From Litorivicinus sp. (lineage in GTDB: Bacteria > Pseudomonadota > Gammaproteobacteria > Pseudomonadales > Litorivicinaceae): a stretch of 64,000 nucleotides of DNA. Of this stretch, positions 1 through 9,289 are shown in pieces. The stretch lies in NCBI GenBank assembly GCA_018401755.1, contig JAGYKJ010000006.1:310001-374000 (forward strand), given 5' to 3'. The position numbers and the translations under genes are program-made. Below the pieces are notes generated by a model, which saw nothing but the letters and a program-made list of their open reading frames with translations, was not told where the DNA came from and made no database searches. How positions within the stretch are numbered: the stretch's first letter is position 1; each line of letters begins with the position of its first letter.

Positions 1-37
1 GATGTATTCGACAAGTATCGTCATTATTAGAACAAAC

Positions 38-55
38 AGGGGGCTCGCGCCCCCT
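38..55. terminator. GC-rich hairpin, possible terminator of an upstream gene
   Basis: AGGGGGC-TCGC-GCCCCCT inverted repeat, 7-bp stem and 4-nt loop; no clear T-tract. Confidence 0.4.
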
Positions 56-66
56 CGGATGAGATT

Positions 67-612
67 GTGGAAAGACGTATATTTTTGAGTGGCCTCTTGT
101 TAGCGCCGATGGCGTTTGGACACTCCCCTTGGGGCCAATATACGGTGTATCGACAAAAACATCTGTTGATTATGAGTTCGAAATCAGACCCTGAGTCGTA
201 TCCTTACTCGGAGCAACTGGTGGAGGCGATTAATCGAGAGGAGCCGAGTGCGCGCGCGAGGCCGGCACGCGCGCGTGACTTACAACGTTGCTATGATTTG
301 TTCGTAACCAATCAATTAGAGTTTATGTTACTGCCCCAGATTGCAACCGAAGAGATGCGATATGGGCGCGGTGCATTTGATGGGCGTGTGCCGTTGTCGA
401 TGAAAACCATGTATGCATTTGGTGACCTGATCCTCAGTGTGCATACAGCGGTTCCGGCCAACGTTGTTCGTATCGTGACCTACTCCATCCTAGAGCAAAT
501 CGATGCGCTTCCAGGTGCACGAAATCCTAGCGAGATGTTAGGGTCTCCTCACATGCACATCGAAGCCCTCACTGCGATCACTACCTTTCTCGCAGATCGT
601 CCTACTGTATGA
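67..612 (+). CDS. Predicted periplasmic protein, solute-binding (TAXI-like) flavour, function unknown
   Basis: 181-aa ORF with GTG start and hydrophobic N-terminus; 4-bp overlap with the next ORF suggests translational coupling. Family is only a guess. Confidence 0.5.
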   Translation: MERRIFLSGLLLAPMAFGHSPWGQYTVYRQKHLLIMSSKSDPESYPYSEQLVEAINREEPSARARPARARDLQRCYDLFVTNQLEFMLLPQIATEEMRYGRGAFDGRVPLSMKTMYAFGDLILSVHTAVPANVVRIVTYSILEQIDALPGARNPSEMLGSPHMHIEALTAITTFLADRPTV

Positions 613-1181
613 CGGTCCCTAAGCGTCAAATACCAGTGTGGATCTTTTGCGCCACGATTTGCGTGAATTCTGATCATGTATTGGGGTCATCGTCTGTGGT
701 TGATCCGCCACTATGCCAGAACAATCTGGGTGAAATGGTTTCGTTTGAGAGTCGGTCGTCCCAACAGGGCCGTTTCGCTGCTGGCATGGCGAATCGCGCC
801 GCCGATGGGACACCCTTTGTGCTTCGCATGAACTATCAGGCAGCAAGTCCCGCATTTCAGAAGTTCATCGATCGCCATGAATGCGCGCACCATCAGACTG
901 GCGATGTGGATCGCCCACATCCGCCACGCAACAGTCCAGCGCATCTGATGAATGAGAGCATTGCGGATTGCGTTGCGATTCTTCGGCTTCGCGAGGAGTG
1001 GGGTGGTGATCAATCAGAGTATCCCGAGGTTCTTACTGGACTCCGTGCTGCGATGACTACCGTTGGATTTCCAGAGGTCAGTTCGGACAGTCGGGTGCAG
1101 AATATGGAAAACTGCTATCTGAATTATGGGTCGGCTGAGGCATTCGTTGACGGCGTGTTGTCTGAGCGTGGGTTGCGATAG
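609..1181 (+). CDS. Predicted secreted zinc-metallopeptidase-like protein with HExxH motif
   Basis: ORF contains DRHECAHHQTGD (HExxH) followed by NESIADC, a gluzincin-like arrangement. Confidence 0.55.
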   Translation: MTVPKRQIPVWIFCATICVNSDHVLGSSSVVDPPLCQNNLGEMVSFESRSSQQGRFAAGMANRAADGTPFVLRMNYQAASPAFQKFIDRHECAHHQTGDVDRPHPPRNSPAHLMNESIADCVAILRLREEWGGDQSEYPEVLTGLRAAMTTVGFPEVSSDSRVQNMENCYLNYGSAEAFVDGVLSERGLR

Positions 1182-1233
1182 TCAAAGCCCCTAGATCACT
1201 GCGCCCGCGCCGGGACCATAATAAACTGAGTAT

Positions 1234-1455
1234 CTATTGTTCGCGTTCCCATCCATTCAAAGGAAATCTATCCCAAATACATTGGCACAAAGACTTTATC
1301 TGCTGTTGCGAGGGATTGGATTTCTCTCCGAGAATAAATTCTGGCAGTGGCTGTGGACAACGGATCGACATTGGTTCGGCCCAGCTTGAGCTGCAAATTG
1401 AGACTAATATGAGTGGACTAAGTATTTGAAGAATCTTCATCGGGAGCCTCAGCAT
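1234..1455 (-). CDS. Small secreted Cys-containing hypothetical protein, possibly truncated
   Basis: 73-aa ORF with a signal-peptide-like N-terminus, then CPQPLPEF...LCQCIWDRFPLNGWERE. Confidence 0.35.
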   Translation of the reverse strand: MLRLPMKILQILSPLILVSICSSSWAEPMSIRCPQPLPEFILGEKSNPSQQQIKSLCQCIWDRFPLNGWEREQ

Positions 1456-1475
1456 CTGTTTTTGAAGTTGCAGGA

Positions 1476-1586
1476 CAGATTTGGCTGTTCACTTTGTATT
1501 CCAAGGGCGAGGTATCTGATTTGACTCAATCAGATAAAAAATTGCTCAAGCAACGGCTCAAAAACGAAATAGGGAGTAGGCAATGA
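1476..1586 (+). pseudogene. C-terminal remnant of a RelE/HigB-type toxin (about 36 codons)
   Basis: Frame reads QIWLFTLYSKGEVSDLTQSDKKLLKQRLKNEIGSRQ*, with the stop overlapping the antitoxin ATG (ATGA). Matches the C-terminus of the toxin at 12463-12801; the N-terminus is absent. Confidence 0.7.
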
Positions 1587-1900
1587 AAAAGCGCGAATTG
1601 TTTGCAGAGTTGCAGGAAGGGCTCGATGCTCTGAGTGACTCGCGAACAGGGAAACAAACACTCCGTACTCATATTGTTGAGGATTATGTTGCGCCTATGG
1701 TGACAGCCGAGGAGCTTGTGAGCCTGCGTAATCGCTTGAACCTTTCTCGTCCGGTATTCGCGAATTATTTACGAACCAACCCGCGAACTCTTGAAAGTTG
1801 GGAGCAGGGCCGTACAAAGCCAAACGCGCAAGCAGCACTGCTAATCAGGCTTGTAGAAAGCTACCCCGACACAGTCGCACGACTCGCGTCTGTTTCATAA
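1583..1900 (+). CDS. XRE-family antitoxin, NadS/HigA-like
   Basis: 105 aa; HTH region TAEELVSLRNRLNLSRPVFANYLRTNPRTLESWEQGRTKPNAQAALLIRLVE; directly downstream of toxin remnant. Confidence 0.8.
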   Translation: MKKRELFAELQEGLDALSDSRTGKQTLRTHIVEDYVAPMVTAEELVSLRNRLNLSRPVFANYLRTNPRTLESWEQGRTKPNAQAALLIRLVESYPDTVARLASVS

Positions 1901-1911
1901 ATAAAAGGAGA

Positions 1912-1949
1912 TGGTGGCCAGAGAGGGAATCGAACCCCCGACACGAGGA
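1912..1949 (-). repeat. tRNA-Phe 3' fragment (att-like), 38 nt
   Basis: tggtggccagagagggaatcgaacccccgacacgagga matches the CCA-end half of the tRNA-Phe at 15036. Confidence 0.9.
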
Positions 1950-2222
1950 CTTAGATCAAATCTACTGCATCCCTCCGCAGCATGCGCTTCCAAACATCGG
2001 GCAAGGGTGGTGATGCTGAAGAGCAGGTCATGGAGGTGCTCAATGATTTCAAAGAGCGTGCTGGTTTCGCTTCTGATGAAGCGCGTGATCTATCCCGAGT
2101 CGCTGGAGCCATCCCAAGAAACAAGACAGGTACGCTGCTCATCTCGTCTTAAAGCGACAAAACTACGCGTAAAACCATGGCAGAGTAGATGGGCAAAGCG
2201 GAGGACGTGGGTCGAGAAATTG

Positions 2223-2582
2223 TCAGGTCTGCTGGCATTCTGAATGTGTGGAAAGCGCATACAACACACCTGAAACTGCGGAAAACCGGTGCGTTGCAGG
2301 TTCTTTTTGCAAAACATCTAACACGCGAGTGGTAATTTCCTCACTGCTCCAGCGGGCTGGTAAACAGACAGGCTCCCCGTGCAGCACAAATGTGTATGGC
2401 TGTGCTTGAAGTCTTTCCCGTGTTTGGTGTCGCGCGCCTTCAATAACACCTAAAACAAAAGCCAAACAGGGCTCACGATCACGATCGCACTCAGCGAGAA
2501 ACGCGCCTACTGTCACGATACCGCCTTGGCCCTGCGCGCAGAGCGACAGCATTAGCGTCAATGCTGCGACAAGCGATCTCAA
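2223..2582 (-). CDS. Rap1a/Tai-like domain secreted protein
   Basis: 119 aa with signal peptide; pattern FLAECDRD..CLAFVLGVIEG....VCLP....EEITTRVLDVL...H..SAVSGVLYAL resembles the Rap1a/Tai fold. Confidence 0.45.
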   Translation of the reverse strand: MRSLVAALTLMLSLCAQGQGGIVTVGAFLAECDRDREPCLAFVLGVIEGARHQTRERLQAQPYTFVLHGEPVCLPARWSSEEITTRVLDVLQKEPATHRFSAVSGVLYALSTHSECQQT

Positions 2583-2902
2583 ATATCGGGCGCCTTAACA
2601 CTGACCTCAAAGGCAGAATACCAAGCAGCCAAATGCTCGATGTTCTCTTTAGAAAGCCCTTGCGCAATTAGACTCATTCGACGGTCTTGGCGCATGCCTT
2701 TCTTGTAATCCATCAGTGCCTTCTCAAGATATAACGCACTCAATCCGGCCAAATTTGGGGCCTCTGGATCGCGAGACAAGCCATCCTTACCGTGGCAAGC
2801 GGAGCACTGAGCTGATAGCGATTTCCCTACCGCTGGATCACCTGCCCATGTTGGTGACACATAACATGCTACTGCTAAAACGGCCGCGAATACTGGTTTC
2901 AC
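2579..2902 (-). CDS. Small c-type cytochrome
   Basis: CSACHGKDG haem motif, signal peptide, downstream methionine; likely GTG start at 2902. Confidence 0.8.
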   Translation of the reverse strand: MKPVFAAVLAVACYVSPTWAGDPAVGKSLSAQCSACHGKDGLSRDPEAPNLAGLSALYLEKALMDYKKGMRQDRRMSLIAQGLSKENIEHLAAWYSAFEVSVKAPDI

Positions 2903-2935
2903 ATTCCGCTCCTTACTGTATTCACAAAGCGTAAA

Positions 2936-2962
2936 AAAACCCCGGCTCATCGCCGGGGTTTT
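2936..2962. terminator. Rho-independent terminator (bidirectional appearance)
   Basis: AAAACCCCGGC-TCATC-GCCGGGGTTTT perfect 11-bp stem, just downstream of the dehydrogenase stop codon. Confidence 0.85.
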
Positions 2963-2976
2963 CTGATAGCGATAGA

Positions 2977-4215
2977 TTAACCTTCGTATGAAATACGATA
3001 GATCGCACCAGCGTAGTCATCAGATACAAGAATTGAACCATCCTTCATCTGCGCGACTGACATGGGTCGGCCATCATATTCCTTGTTGGCGTTCAACCAC
3101 CCTTCAGCGAAGGGCTCCATCTTGGCTTTTCCATCTTTATCGATGAACGTCACCATCACACGAGCACCACATGGCTCTGTCCGGTTCCATGATCCATGCT
3201 GCGCAGAGAAAATGGCGTTCTTATATTTCGCGGGGAATTTATTACCCGTGTAGAACACCATGCCCAAATCGGCGCAGTGTGCTGTTGTCTCGACCGCCGG
3301 ATGAACAACATCGACCGGTACCTTTGCTTGGTCGTATCCAAAGTCCGCTACGCGGGTCTTGCCACCACCATACCAAGGATGACCAAAATGCTGTCCCGCT
3401 TTCGTCTGACGATTCAACTCGCCTGGCGGAATATCATCACCCATGCCATCAACTTGGTTATCAGTCCACCAGAGCTCGCCTGTTACCGGATGGAAGTCCT
3501 GACCTACCGAGTTACGCACCCCATAGGTGTAAACTTCGCGGTTGCTTCCATCGCGATCCATCCGAATAATGCCGCCGATACCTACTTGGTTATAGAGGTC
3601 CAGCTTCTCGGGTGGCGCAACGTTAAACGGCTGCCCCAACGAAATATACAGTTTATTGTCCGGGCCGATGTCAACGACACGGGCCGTGTGGTTGTAGCTT
3701 TCTTCTTCAACCGGAATCAGCTCTCCCTTCGCCACGATATCAACAGCAACCACATCGGGTCCTTCATAGAAGAATTCCGCCGCTGGGAACATCCGGACTT
3801 GGTTACGCTCAGCGATGTACAAGAAACCATCTTTGCTGAAGGTTACGCCGTTTGGCACATCAAAGCTCAGTGAGGGCGCAAAATCCTTCACCTCATCTGC
3901 AACACCGTCACGATCACGATCGGAGACAACCCATACCTTGTCTTTCCGCGTACCGACGAACAATACCGTCCCTTGCGGTGCCATGGCCATGTCACGAGCG
4001 TCCGGAACGAGCGCATACAAATCAATTTTAAATCCTGCAGGTAGCTTGATGTTTGCCAGAATCTTTTTGATGTTTTCGGCTTTTTTACCGCCCTGTTCAA
4101 TGAACGTGTGGTCGTTCATTGTCTTCCCGGACGTCGCAAAAACACCGATATCAGCAGAGACCGTTGCAGTCATTGATAAGCCTGCGAGGCAGGCAGCAAG
4201 GCACTTAAGTTTCAT
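2977..4215 (-). CDS. PQQ-dependent soluble sugar/aldose (sorbosone-type) dehydrogenase
   Basis: 412 aa, signal peptide, six-bladed beta-propeller Gdh/YliI-like motifs (GVRNSVGQDFHPVTGELWWTDN, AQHGSWNR). Confidence 0.8.
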   Translation of the reverse strand: MKLKCLAACLAGLSMTATVSADIGVFATSGKTMNDHTFIEQGGKKAENIKKILANIKLPAGFKIDLYALVPDARDMAMAPQGTVLFVGTRKDKVWVVSDRDRDGVADEVKDFAPSLSFDVPNGVTFSKDGFLYIAERNQVRMFPAAEFFYEGPDVVAVDIVAKGELIPVEEESYNHTARVVDIGPDNKLYISLGQPFNVAPPEKLDLYNQVGIGGIIRMDRDGSNREVYTYGVRNSVGQDFHPVTGELWWTDNQVDGMGDDIPPGELNRQTKAGQHFGHPWYGGGKTRVADFGYDQAKVPVDVVHPAVETTAHCADLGMVFYTGNKFPAKYKNAIFSAQHGSWNRTEPCGARVMVTFIDKDGKAKMEPFAEGWLNANKEYDGRPMSVAQMKDGSILVSDDYAGAIYRISYEG

Positions 4216-4479
4216 ATGAAATGCTCCAATTTTTGTCTTATTATTCTCTCACCCCGTAGATACCGACTTGCATCTACAAAATGGCCGTCACCATGTCTGG
4301 TGTTGGTATATTGTTTTACAGAATTCATAGATGCTTTCAACGAGAGGATGGTCTTATACGTTTTATGCAGTGCAGCAATTTCTATTTTCGATTCCGCAAA
4401 ATACCCTCAATATATTGAAGGCTTTACGAACCCAACCCCGAGCCCGATATACTGAGGCAAATCACAACGAAGCTGACCG

Positions 4480-5187
4480 ATGACCCTCTGCACTGAGCAA
4501 TTGACACATCATTACCGCTCCCGACTTGCGTTGGACACTTTTTCAGTGCAGTTCCACGCGGGAGAGATTACAGCGATTTTGGGCCCAAATGGGGCGGGGA
4601 AGTCCACGCTCTGCAAACTCATCGCAGGTCTGATCACCTGCCAGCAGGGGCAAATCAAACTTGATGGATCGCCGCTGCACGGACCATCTCGGAAATTGAT
4701 TGGGCAACTCGGGTTTGTCTTTCAAGAGCCCGCTCTTGATATGATGCGGACCGGTCGCGCCAATCTGTTATATGCCGCCGGACTTCACGGTCTGTCGAAA
4801 AACGCATCGACAGCGCAAATCGAGATAACCTGCAGTCTTCTCCATTGTGTTCATGTGCTAGACCGACCCGTAAATCAGCTCAGCGGTGGCGAGCGTCGAC
4901 GGATCGAAGTCGCGCGCGCCCTCATTCACCAACCACGCTGGTTGCTTTTAGACGAACCTTCCGTGGGTCTCGATATCGACTCCAGACAGCAACTCTCCGA
5001 AGACATCCATGCCATGGCACGCGAACAACACATGGGCGTCGTATGGTGCACTCACATTACCGATGAACTCGAGCCGGATGATCGATTAGTGATCATGCAT
5101 CGGGGCACAGTACGTTTTTCCGGATACTGTGGGAGCCCTAACGAACTCCTCTCGCGTTATCGGTCAGAAGTAGTCACCGATGTCTGA
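4480..5187 (+). CDS. ABC transporter ATP-binding protein, PQQ-alcohol-dehydrogenase-associated type
   Basis: Walker A GPNGAGKS, signature LSGGERRR, Walker B WLLLDEPSVGLD; next to an ABC-2 permease and PQQ-associated propeller genes. Confidence 0.85.
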   Translation: MTLCTEQLTHHYRSRLALDTFSVQFHAGEITAILGPNGAGKSTLCKLIAGLITCQQGQIKLDGSPLHGPSRKLIGQLGFVFQEPALDMMRTGRANLLYAAGLHGLSKNASTAQIEITCSLLHCVHVLDRPVNQLSGGERRRIEVARALIHQPRWLLLDEPSVGLDIDSRQQLSEDIHAMAREQHMGVVWCTHITDELEPDDRLVIMHRGTVRFSGYCGSPNELLSRYRSEVVTDV

Positions 5188-5953
5188 ATTCTTTCGACCA
5201 CTCATCGTGATTGTAGAGCGTGAATTTGCAAGATTCCTCGCGCAACGCACCCGCCTTCTGTCTGCGCTGGTCCGTCCGCTGTTTTGGCTCTTGGTCTTTG
5301 CAGCCGGGTTCAAAAGCACGCTGGGGATCGCTACGCAACCACCCTACGCAACGTATGTGACCTATGACTTATATGTCGTCCCCGGCCTCGTCGCCATGAT
5401 GTGCCTATTTAACGGGATGCAATCATCGTTAGCTATGGTCTATGACCGTGAGTCCGGCGCCATGAAAGTGCTCATGACCGCACCGATCAGTCGCTGTCGC
5501 GTGTTGATTTTTAAGCTGATCGCCGCGACCCTCGTATCGACCGTACAAGCCTATCTGTTCATCGGGATCGCGATCGCTGTCGGTATCAATCTCCCATGGA
5601 TCGGTTTGCTCACAGCGCTGCCCGCGATCCTGATAAGTGCCTTTACCTTGGGACTCGCTGGCCTGGTGCTTGCTAGTCGGTTTCGGGGGCTAGAAAACTT
5701 TGCCGGCGTCATGAATTTTGTGATTTTCCCAGCATTTTTCCTTTCAAGCGCCCTGTATCCGCTGTGGCAACTGAGAGAATCAAGCGAACTCATTTATTGG
5801 ATCAGCGTGTTCAACCCCTTTACCCATTTAATAGAAATCATTCGTTTCGGCATGCATGGTATTGCCATGACACCTACTGGCTGGATCACACTTGCGGTTT
5901 TGGTCGTCATCACGCCGGCAGCTGGCTACCTGTTTCGACCGGAGGCGCAATAG
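5180..5953 (+). CDS. ABC-2 type permease (PedC-like)
   Basis: Multi-TM ABC-2 family protein overlapping the ATPase gene. Confidence 0.8.
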   Translation: MSEFFRPLIVIVEREFARFLAQRTRLLSALVRPLFWLLVFAAGFKSTLGIATQPPYATYVTYDLYVVPGLVAMMCLFNGMQSSLAMVYDRESGAMKVLMTAPISRCRVLIFKLIAATLVSTVQAYLFIGIAIAVGINLPWIGLLTALPAILISAFTLGLAGLVLASRFRGLENFAGVMNFVIFPAFFLSSALYPLWQLRESSELIYWISVFNPFTHLIEIIRFGMHGIAMTPTGWITLAVLVVITPAAGYLFRPEAQ

Positions 5954-5954
5954 C

Positions 5955-6926
5955 ATGGGGAACGCGCTTACAACGCGAATGCTAATCGCATGGCTACTGT
6001 CTGGGTTCATCACTTTTGCGCATGCAGAAATCGTTGTCAGTCACGAGCGCTCGGGTGACCTTATTTGGATGGACCGCACCGGTCAGACGGTGGATCGCCA
6101 AAAAATCTGCAATCGCCCGCGTGGCATGGCACTTCTCAGTCAAGCACAGCGACTATTCGTGGCCTGCTCGGACGATAATATGATTCTCGAGATTGAACTC
6201 AATACACGTAACCTTGTGCGCCAGTTTTCTGACATTCCGGGGCCGATGTCATTGGCATTGTTTGCCGATGGTGAGCGACTCCTTGTATCGAATGAGGGGT
6301 TTGCATCGGCCTCAGTGATTGACCTACGGACCGGCGAGATCTTGGCACGGGTTCCCACAGGATTCGAACCCGATGGGGTTGCCATCTCAGAATCGACGGG
6401 ACACTTTTTTGTCGCCTCAGAGACCAATGGATTGGTCCATGTCTTTGATACCCGAAACTATCGGGAGGTTGCCCTAATCCAAACCAACCTCAGACCACGA
6501 CGTCTCGCACTCGATGAGGCCCGCGGCGAACTGTGGGTTTCATCCGAAATGGGCAGCCGTGTTGAAATCTTCGCCCTGCAATCATTTGAAAAAATTGATG
6601 AAGTGATCTTCGCCCCGAGAGGATTTCGGTCAGAGCAATTAACACCGGTCGACATTTTGCTTCCAACCGAGGGTGCTCATGCATACGTTGCACTCGGAAG
6701 TGCTAACAATATCGTGGTGATCAATCGGGTCACTCGTGAAATTTTAGACTACGTGAGAGTCGGTCGGCGGGCCTGGGGGCTCGCGCAGTCTGTTGATGGA
6801 AAACTGCTGTATGTCCTCAATGGCTTATCGGATGACATGACCATCATTGACTTGGATACCAACCGACCGATTCGCACGGTACGAACCGGCCTCGTTCCCC
6901 ATGCAGTTATGGTGATTACGCAATGA
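5955..6926 (+). CDS. PQQ-dependent catabolism-associated beta-propeller protein (YVTN-type)
   Basis: Signal peptide plus YVTN-like repeats (RLFVACSDDN, LLVSNEG, VDGKLLYVLNGLSDDMTIIDLDTNR). Confidence 0.8.
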   Translation: MGNALTTRMLIAWLLSGFITFAHAEIVVSHERSGDLIWMDRTGQTVDRQKICNRPRGMALLSQAQRLFVACSDDNMILEIELNTRNLVRQFSDIPGPMSLALFADGERLLVSNEGFASASVIDLRTGEILARVPTGFEPDGVAISESTGHFFVASETNGLVHVFDTRNYREVALIQTNLRPRRLALDEARGELWVSSEMGSRVEIFALQSFEKIDEVIFAPRGFRSEQLTPVDILLPTEGAHAYVALGSANNIVVINRVTREILDYVRVGRRAWGLAQSVDGKLLYVLNGLSDDMTIIDLDTNRPIRTVRTGLVPHAVMVITQ

Positions 6927-8110
6927 AACGACTGACATTCGCGCTGTTCTATGTACTTTGGATGCTCAGCTCACCTGCACATGCAACCACCTTTGAAGTC
7001 GTCATTATTCAATCAACAGCACTTGAAGATCAATCGGAAGGACTCTCGTTTGCCGGGATACCAACTCACCCAAGACGTCCGGTCAGGAGAGCCGCCGAAC
7101 TGGCTTTACTGGAGTCCAAACCGACCTTTAGTGCTCAGGATATTTCCACTCAGCTCAGCATTCTCGATATCGACCCGACGACGCCGCTGGATTCACAACT
7201 CATCGATCTAAGCCCGCAGCAATTGATCATCCTCGATGTTCCCACATCCATGATAGCCAGCATAATCAGCGCATTAGCAAATAGAAATCTAATCGTCGCA
7301 AATGTTCGACATACCGATACCGAACTCCGTGACAACAACTGTCAACCACATGTGTTTCATACCATTCCAAGTGATCGCATGTATTTCGATGCGCTCAGCC
7401 AGTTTCTGATTTACCGCGGATGGCGAAAGGTCCTCGTGGTGCGTGGGCCTAAAGCTATCGATCTGCGGCGTACTGAAGCACTGCTCACCAGCTTGGAGAA
7501 GTTTGGCGCATCTGTTGTCGACGTCCGCGAATTCACCCTGTCGCATCATCCAGATGATCGCGATCAAAACATGCCGGAGTTTTTGACCGGTGGGGCCTCC
7601 TATGACGTGGTCGCTGTCATCGATTCGGATCGGGATTACGGCCGCTATATCCAATACAGTACGCGTCAAGCACGGCCTGTCGTCGGTGATGTTGGATTGA
7701 CCCCGCGCGCATGGCATCCTGCGCTCGAACGGTACGGTGCCCCACAACTTAACCAGCGATACACGGACCTCGTCGGGGGGCACTCTGAGATGCTCGGTAT
7801 GACGGATGCGGAATTTGCGACTTGGGCGGCAATCAAATTCGTCACGAATACACTCCACCGGCGCCATTTAAACTCAAATGTGATCGATTTAAATGCCATC
7901 TTCAGAGATCCCGAAGGACGCGTTGACCTCTACAAGGGAACGCGTGGCTCATTTAGACTATGGAACCAGCAATTGCGACAACCGATACTCCTCGCAGCCG
8001 AGTCCGCAGTAATTGCCGTTGCCCCGATGCCGAAATTTTTGCACCCCGCGCACTACGTGGACACCCTGGGTATCGATGCCCCTGAATCGGACTGCAAACT
8101 GCAACAATGA
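6923..8110 (+). CDS. ABC transporter substrate-binding protein, PQQ-alcohol-dehydrogenase system
   Basis: Periplasmic-binding-protein-like ORF with signal peptide, coupled (4-bp overlap) to the propeller gene and upstream of pqqA. Confidence 0.75.
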   Translation: MKRLTFALFYVLWMLSSPAHATTFEVVIIQSTALEDQSEGLSFAGIPTHPRRPVRRAAELALLESKPTFSAQDISTQLSILDIDPTTPLDSQLIDLSPQQLIILDVPTSMIASIISALANRNLIVANVRHTDTELRDNNCQPHVFHTIPSDRMYFDALSQFLIYRGWRKVLVVRGPKAIDLRRTEALLTSLEKFGASVVDVREFTLSHHPDDRDQNMPEFLTGGASYDVVAVIDSDRDYGRYIQYSTRQARPVVGDVGLTPRAWHPALERYGAPQLNQRYTDLVGGHSEMLGMTDAEFATWAAIKFVTNTLHRRHLNSNVIDLNAIFRDPEGRVDLYKGTRGSFRLWNQQLRQPILLAAESAVIAVAPMPKFLHPAHYVDTLGIDAPESDCKLQQ

Positions 8111-8229
8111 ACGCCCAGCGAAAAAATATTGTTCTGAAAACAGTTGACTCCAGAAACCGCTCTGTGCACATTAACGACGTCGGCAACAGCAGGCAATAAT
8201 AATTAATCACTTAACACTGGAGGTGTCCT

Positions 8230-8319
8230 ATGTGGCAAAAGCCAGAAGCAATCGAGTTAGCGTGCGGTTGTGAAATCAATATGTATGCTCCGGCAGAGGG
8301 CGATCGTCCGCTGTTCTGA
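8230..8319 (+). CDS. pqqA: PqqA precursor peptide (29 aa)
   Basis: MWQKPEAIELACGCEINMYAPAEGDRPLF: conserved E-x3-Y (EINMY) motif, RBS ggaggt, immediately upstream of pqqB. Too short for the ORF track. Confidence 0.9.
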   Translation: MWQKPEAIELACGCEINMYAPAEGDRPLF

Positions 8320-8325
8320 GTACCG

Positions 8326-8347
8326 TCGGGGAAGCTTGCTTCCCCGA
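8326..8347 (+). promoter_or_regulatory. pqqA-pqqB intergenic hairpin
   Basis: TCGGGGAAGC-TT-GCTTCCCCGA perfect inverted repeat 6 nt after the pqqA stop. Confidence 0.75.
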
Positions 8348-8383
8348 TAACTCACCGAATTCAAACATTGTAAGGAACGCCTT

Positions 8384-9289
8384 TTGGAACTCATTGTTTT
8401 GGGTGCCGCGGCAGGTGGTGGTCTTCCCCAATGGAACTGTATCGGCGGACAAAGCCGACGCGCATGGTGGCGCGAGATCCCAACGCAAACGCAGGCAAGC
8501 GTCGCGATTGGTAGCCGTCAAAGTGGCTATGTCGTTATCAATGCGTCGCCCGATCTTCGCACCCAGATTTTGCAGACCCGCGCATTGCAACCTGACGCCC
8601 ATCACCCCGATGGACCGAGGAATACGCCAATCCGGGCCGTTATCGTCACCAATGCTGACGTGGACAACATTGCTGGGCTTCTGAACCTGAGGGAGAAGCA
8701 ATCGTTCTCGCTGTATGGTCCAGATGCAGTGATGCAGATCATCGGACAAAATTCGATCTTCCAAGTGCTTGACCCCGACTTTGTTAACCTGCAGCCACTC
8801 GAAGCTGGAACTGCAATCACGCCGGTTGAAGGCCTGTCGGTCGAACTCTTTCATGTGGCTGGTAAACCCCCATTGTATCTCGAAGCCGACTTGGGTATTG
8901 AGTCTGGCAGCTCAGGATTCACGAGTGGCGTCGAGGTCCAATGCGGCGCACGGCGTATTTTGGTTATTTCAAGCTGCGCCCATATTGACGCCGCATTAAA
9001 ACAACGGATTCAGGGTGCTGATGTGCTTTTATTTGATGGCACCGTGTTCGAAGATGACGAGATGATTCAACAGGGGCTTGGCCACAAAACAGGTCGTCGT
9101 ATGGGGCATCTGCCGATCACGGCAGCCGATGGGCCGTTGATTGAACTGTCAGAGACTCTGGGCACCCGCAAACTATTTTTTCATATCAACAATACAAACC
9201 CAATTTGGGATATCCAATCCAGTGCGTTTCAGACCATTACCGACGCCGGTTGGGAGGTCTCTCACGATGGCATGGTGATCCCGCTATGA
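8384..9289 (+). CDS. pqqB: PqqB, metallo-beta-lactamase-fold PQQ biosynthesis protein
   Basis: MELIVLGAAAGGGLPQWNCIGGQSRRA...; TTG start with upstream aaggaacg. Confidence 0.95.
   Translation: MELIVLGAAAGGGLPQWNCIGGQSRRAWWREIPTQTQASVAIGSRQSGYVVINASPDLRTQILQTRALQPDAHHPDGPRNTPIRAVIVTNADVDNIAGLLNLREKQSFSLYGPDAVMQIIGQNSIFQVLDPDFVNLQPLEAGTAITPVEGLSVELFHVAGKPPLYLEADLGIESGSSGFTSGVEVQCGARRILVISSCAHIDAALKQRIQGADVLLFDGTVFEDDEMIQQGLGHKTGRRMGHLPITAADGPLIELSETLGTRKLFFHINNTNPIWDIQSSAFQTITDAGWEVSHDGMVIPL

Larger units (their letters stand above)
1565..1949 (+). repeat. Direct repeat copy 1 (identical to 12780-13164): antitoxin gene plus tRNA-Phe 3' fragment
   Basis: Line-by-line reading shows identity over about 385 bp at a constant offset of 11,215. 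Confidence 0.9.

Noticed and set aside
1798-2243. ORFs starting MGAGPYKAKRAS...WWPERESNPRHED and MVAREGIEPPTRG
   Set aside because: These are translations across the antisense of the tRNA-Phe fragment; the same peptide strings recur at every copy (13013, 13882, 14985), so they are not genes.
3196-3873. Long + strand ORF (225 aa) antisense to the PQQ dehydrogenase
   Set aside because: Shadow ORF opposite a convincing beta-propeller gene; no motif support.
7289-7867. 192-aa minus ORF within the substrate-binding protein gene
   Set aside because: Shadow ORF; the plus-strand gene is coupled to its operon and has a signal peptide.
8120-8200. Possible sigma-70 promoter for pqqA (TTGACT at about 8143)
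   Set aside because: A -35-like hexamer is present but no convincing -10 at proper spacing; not called.
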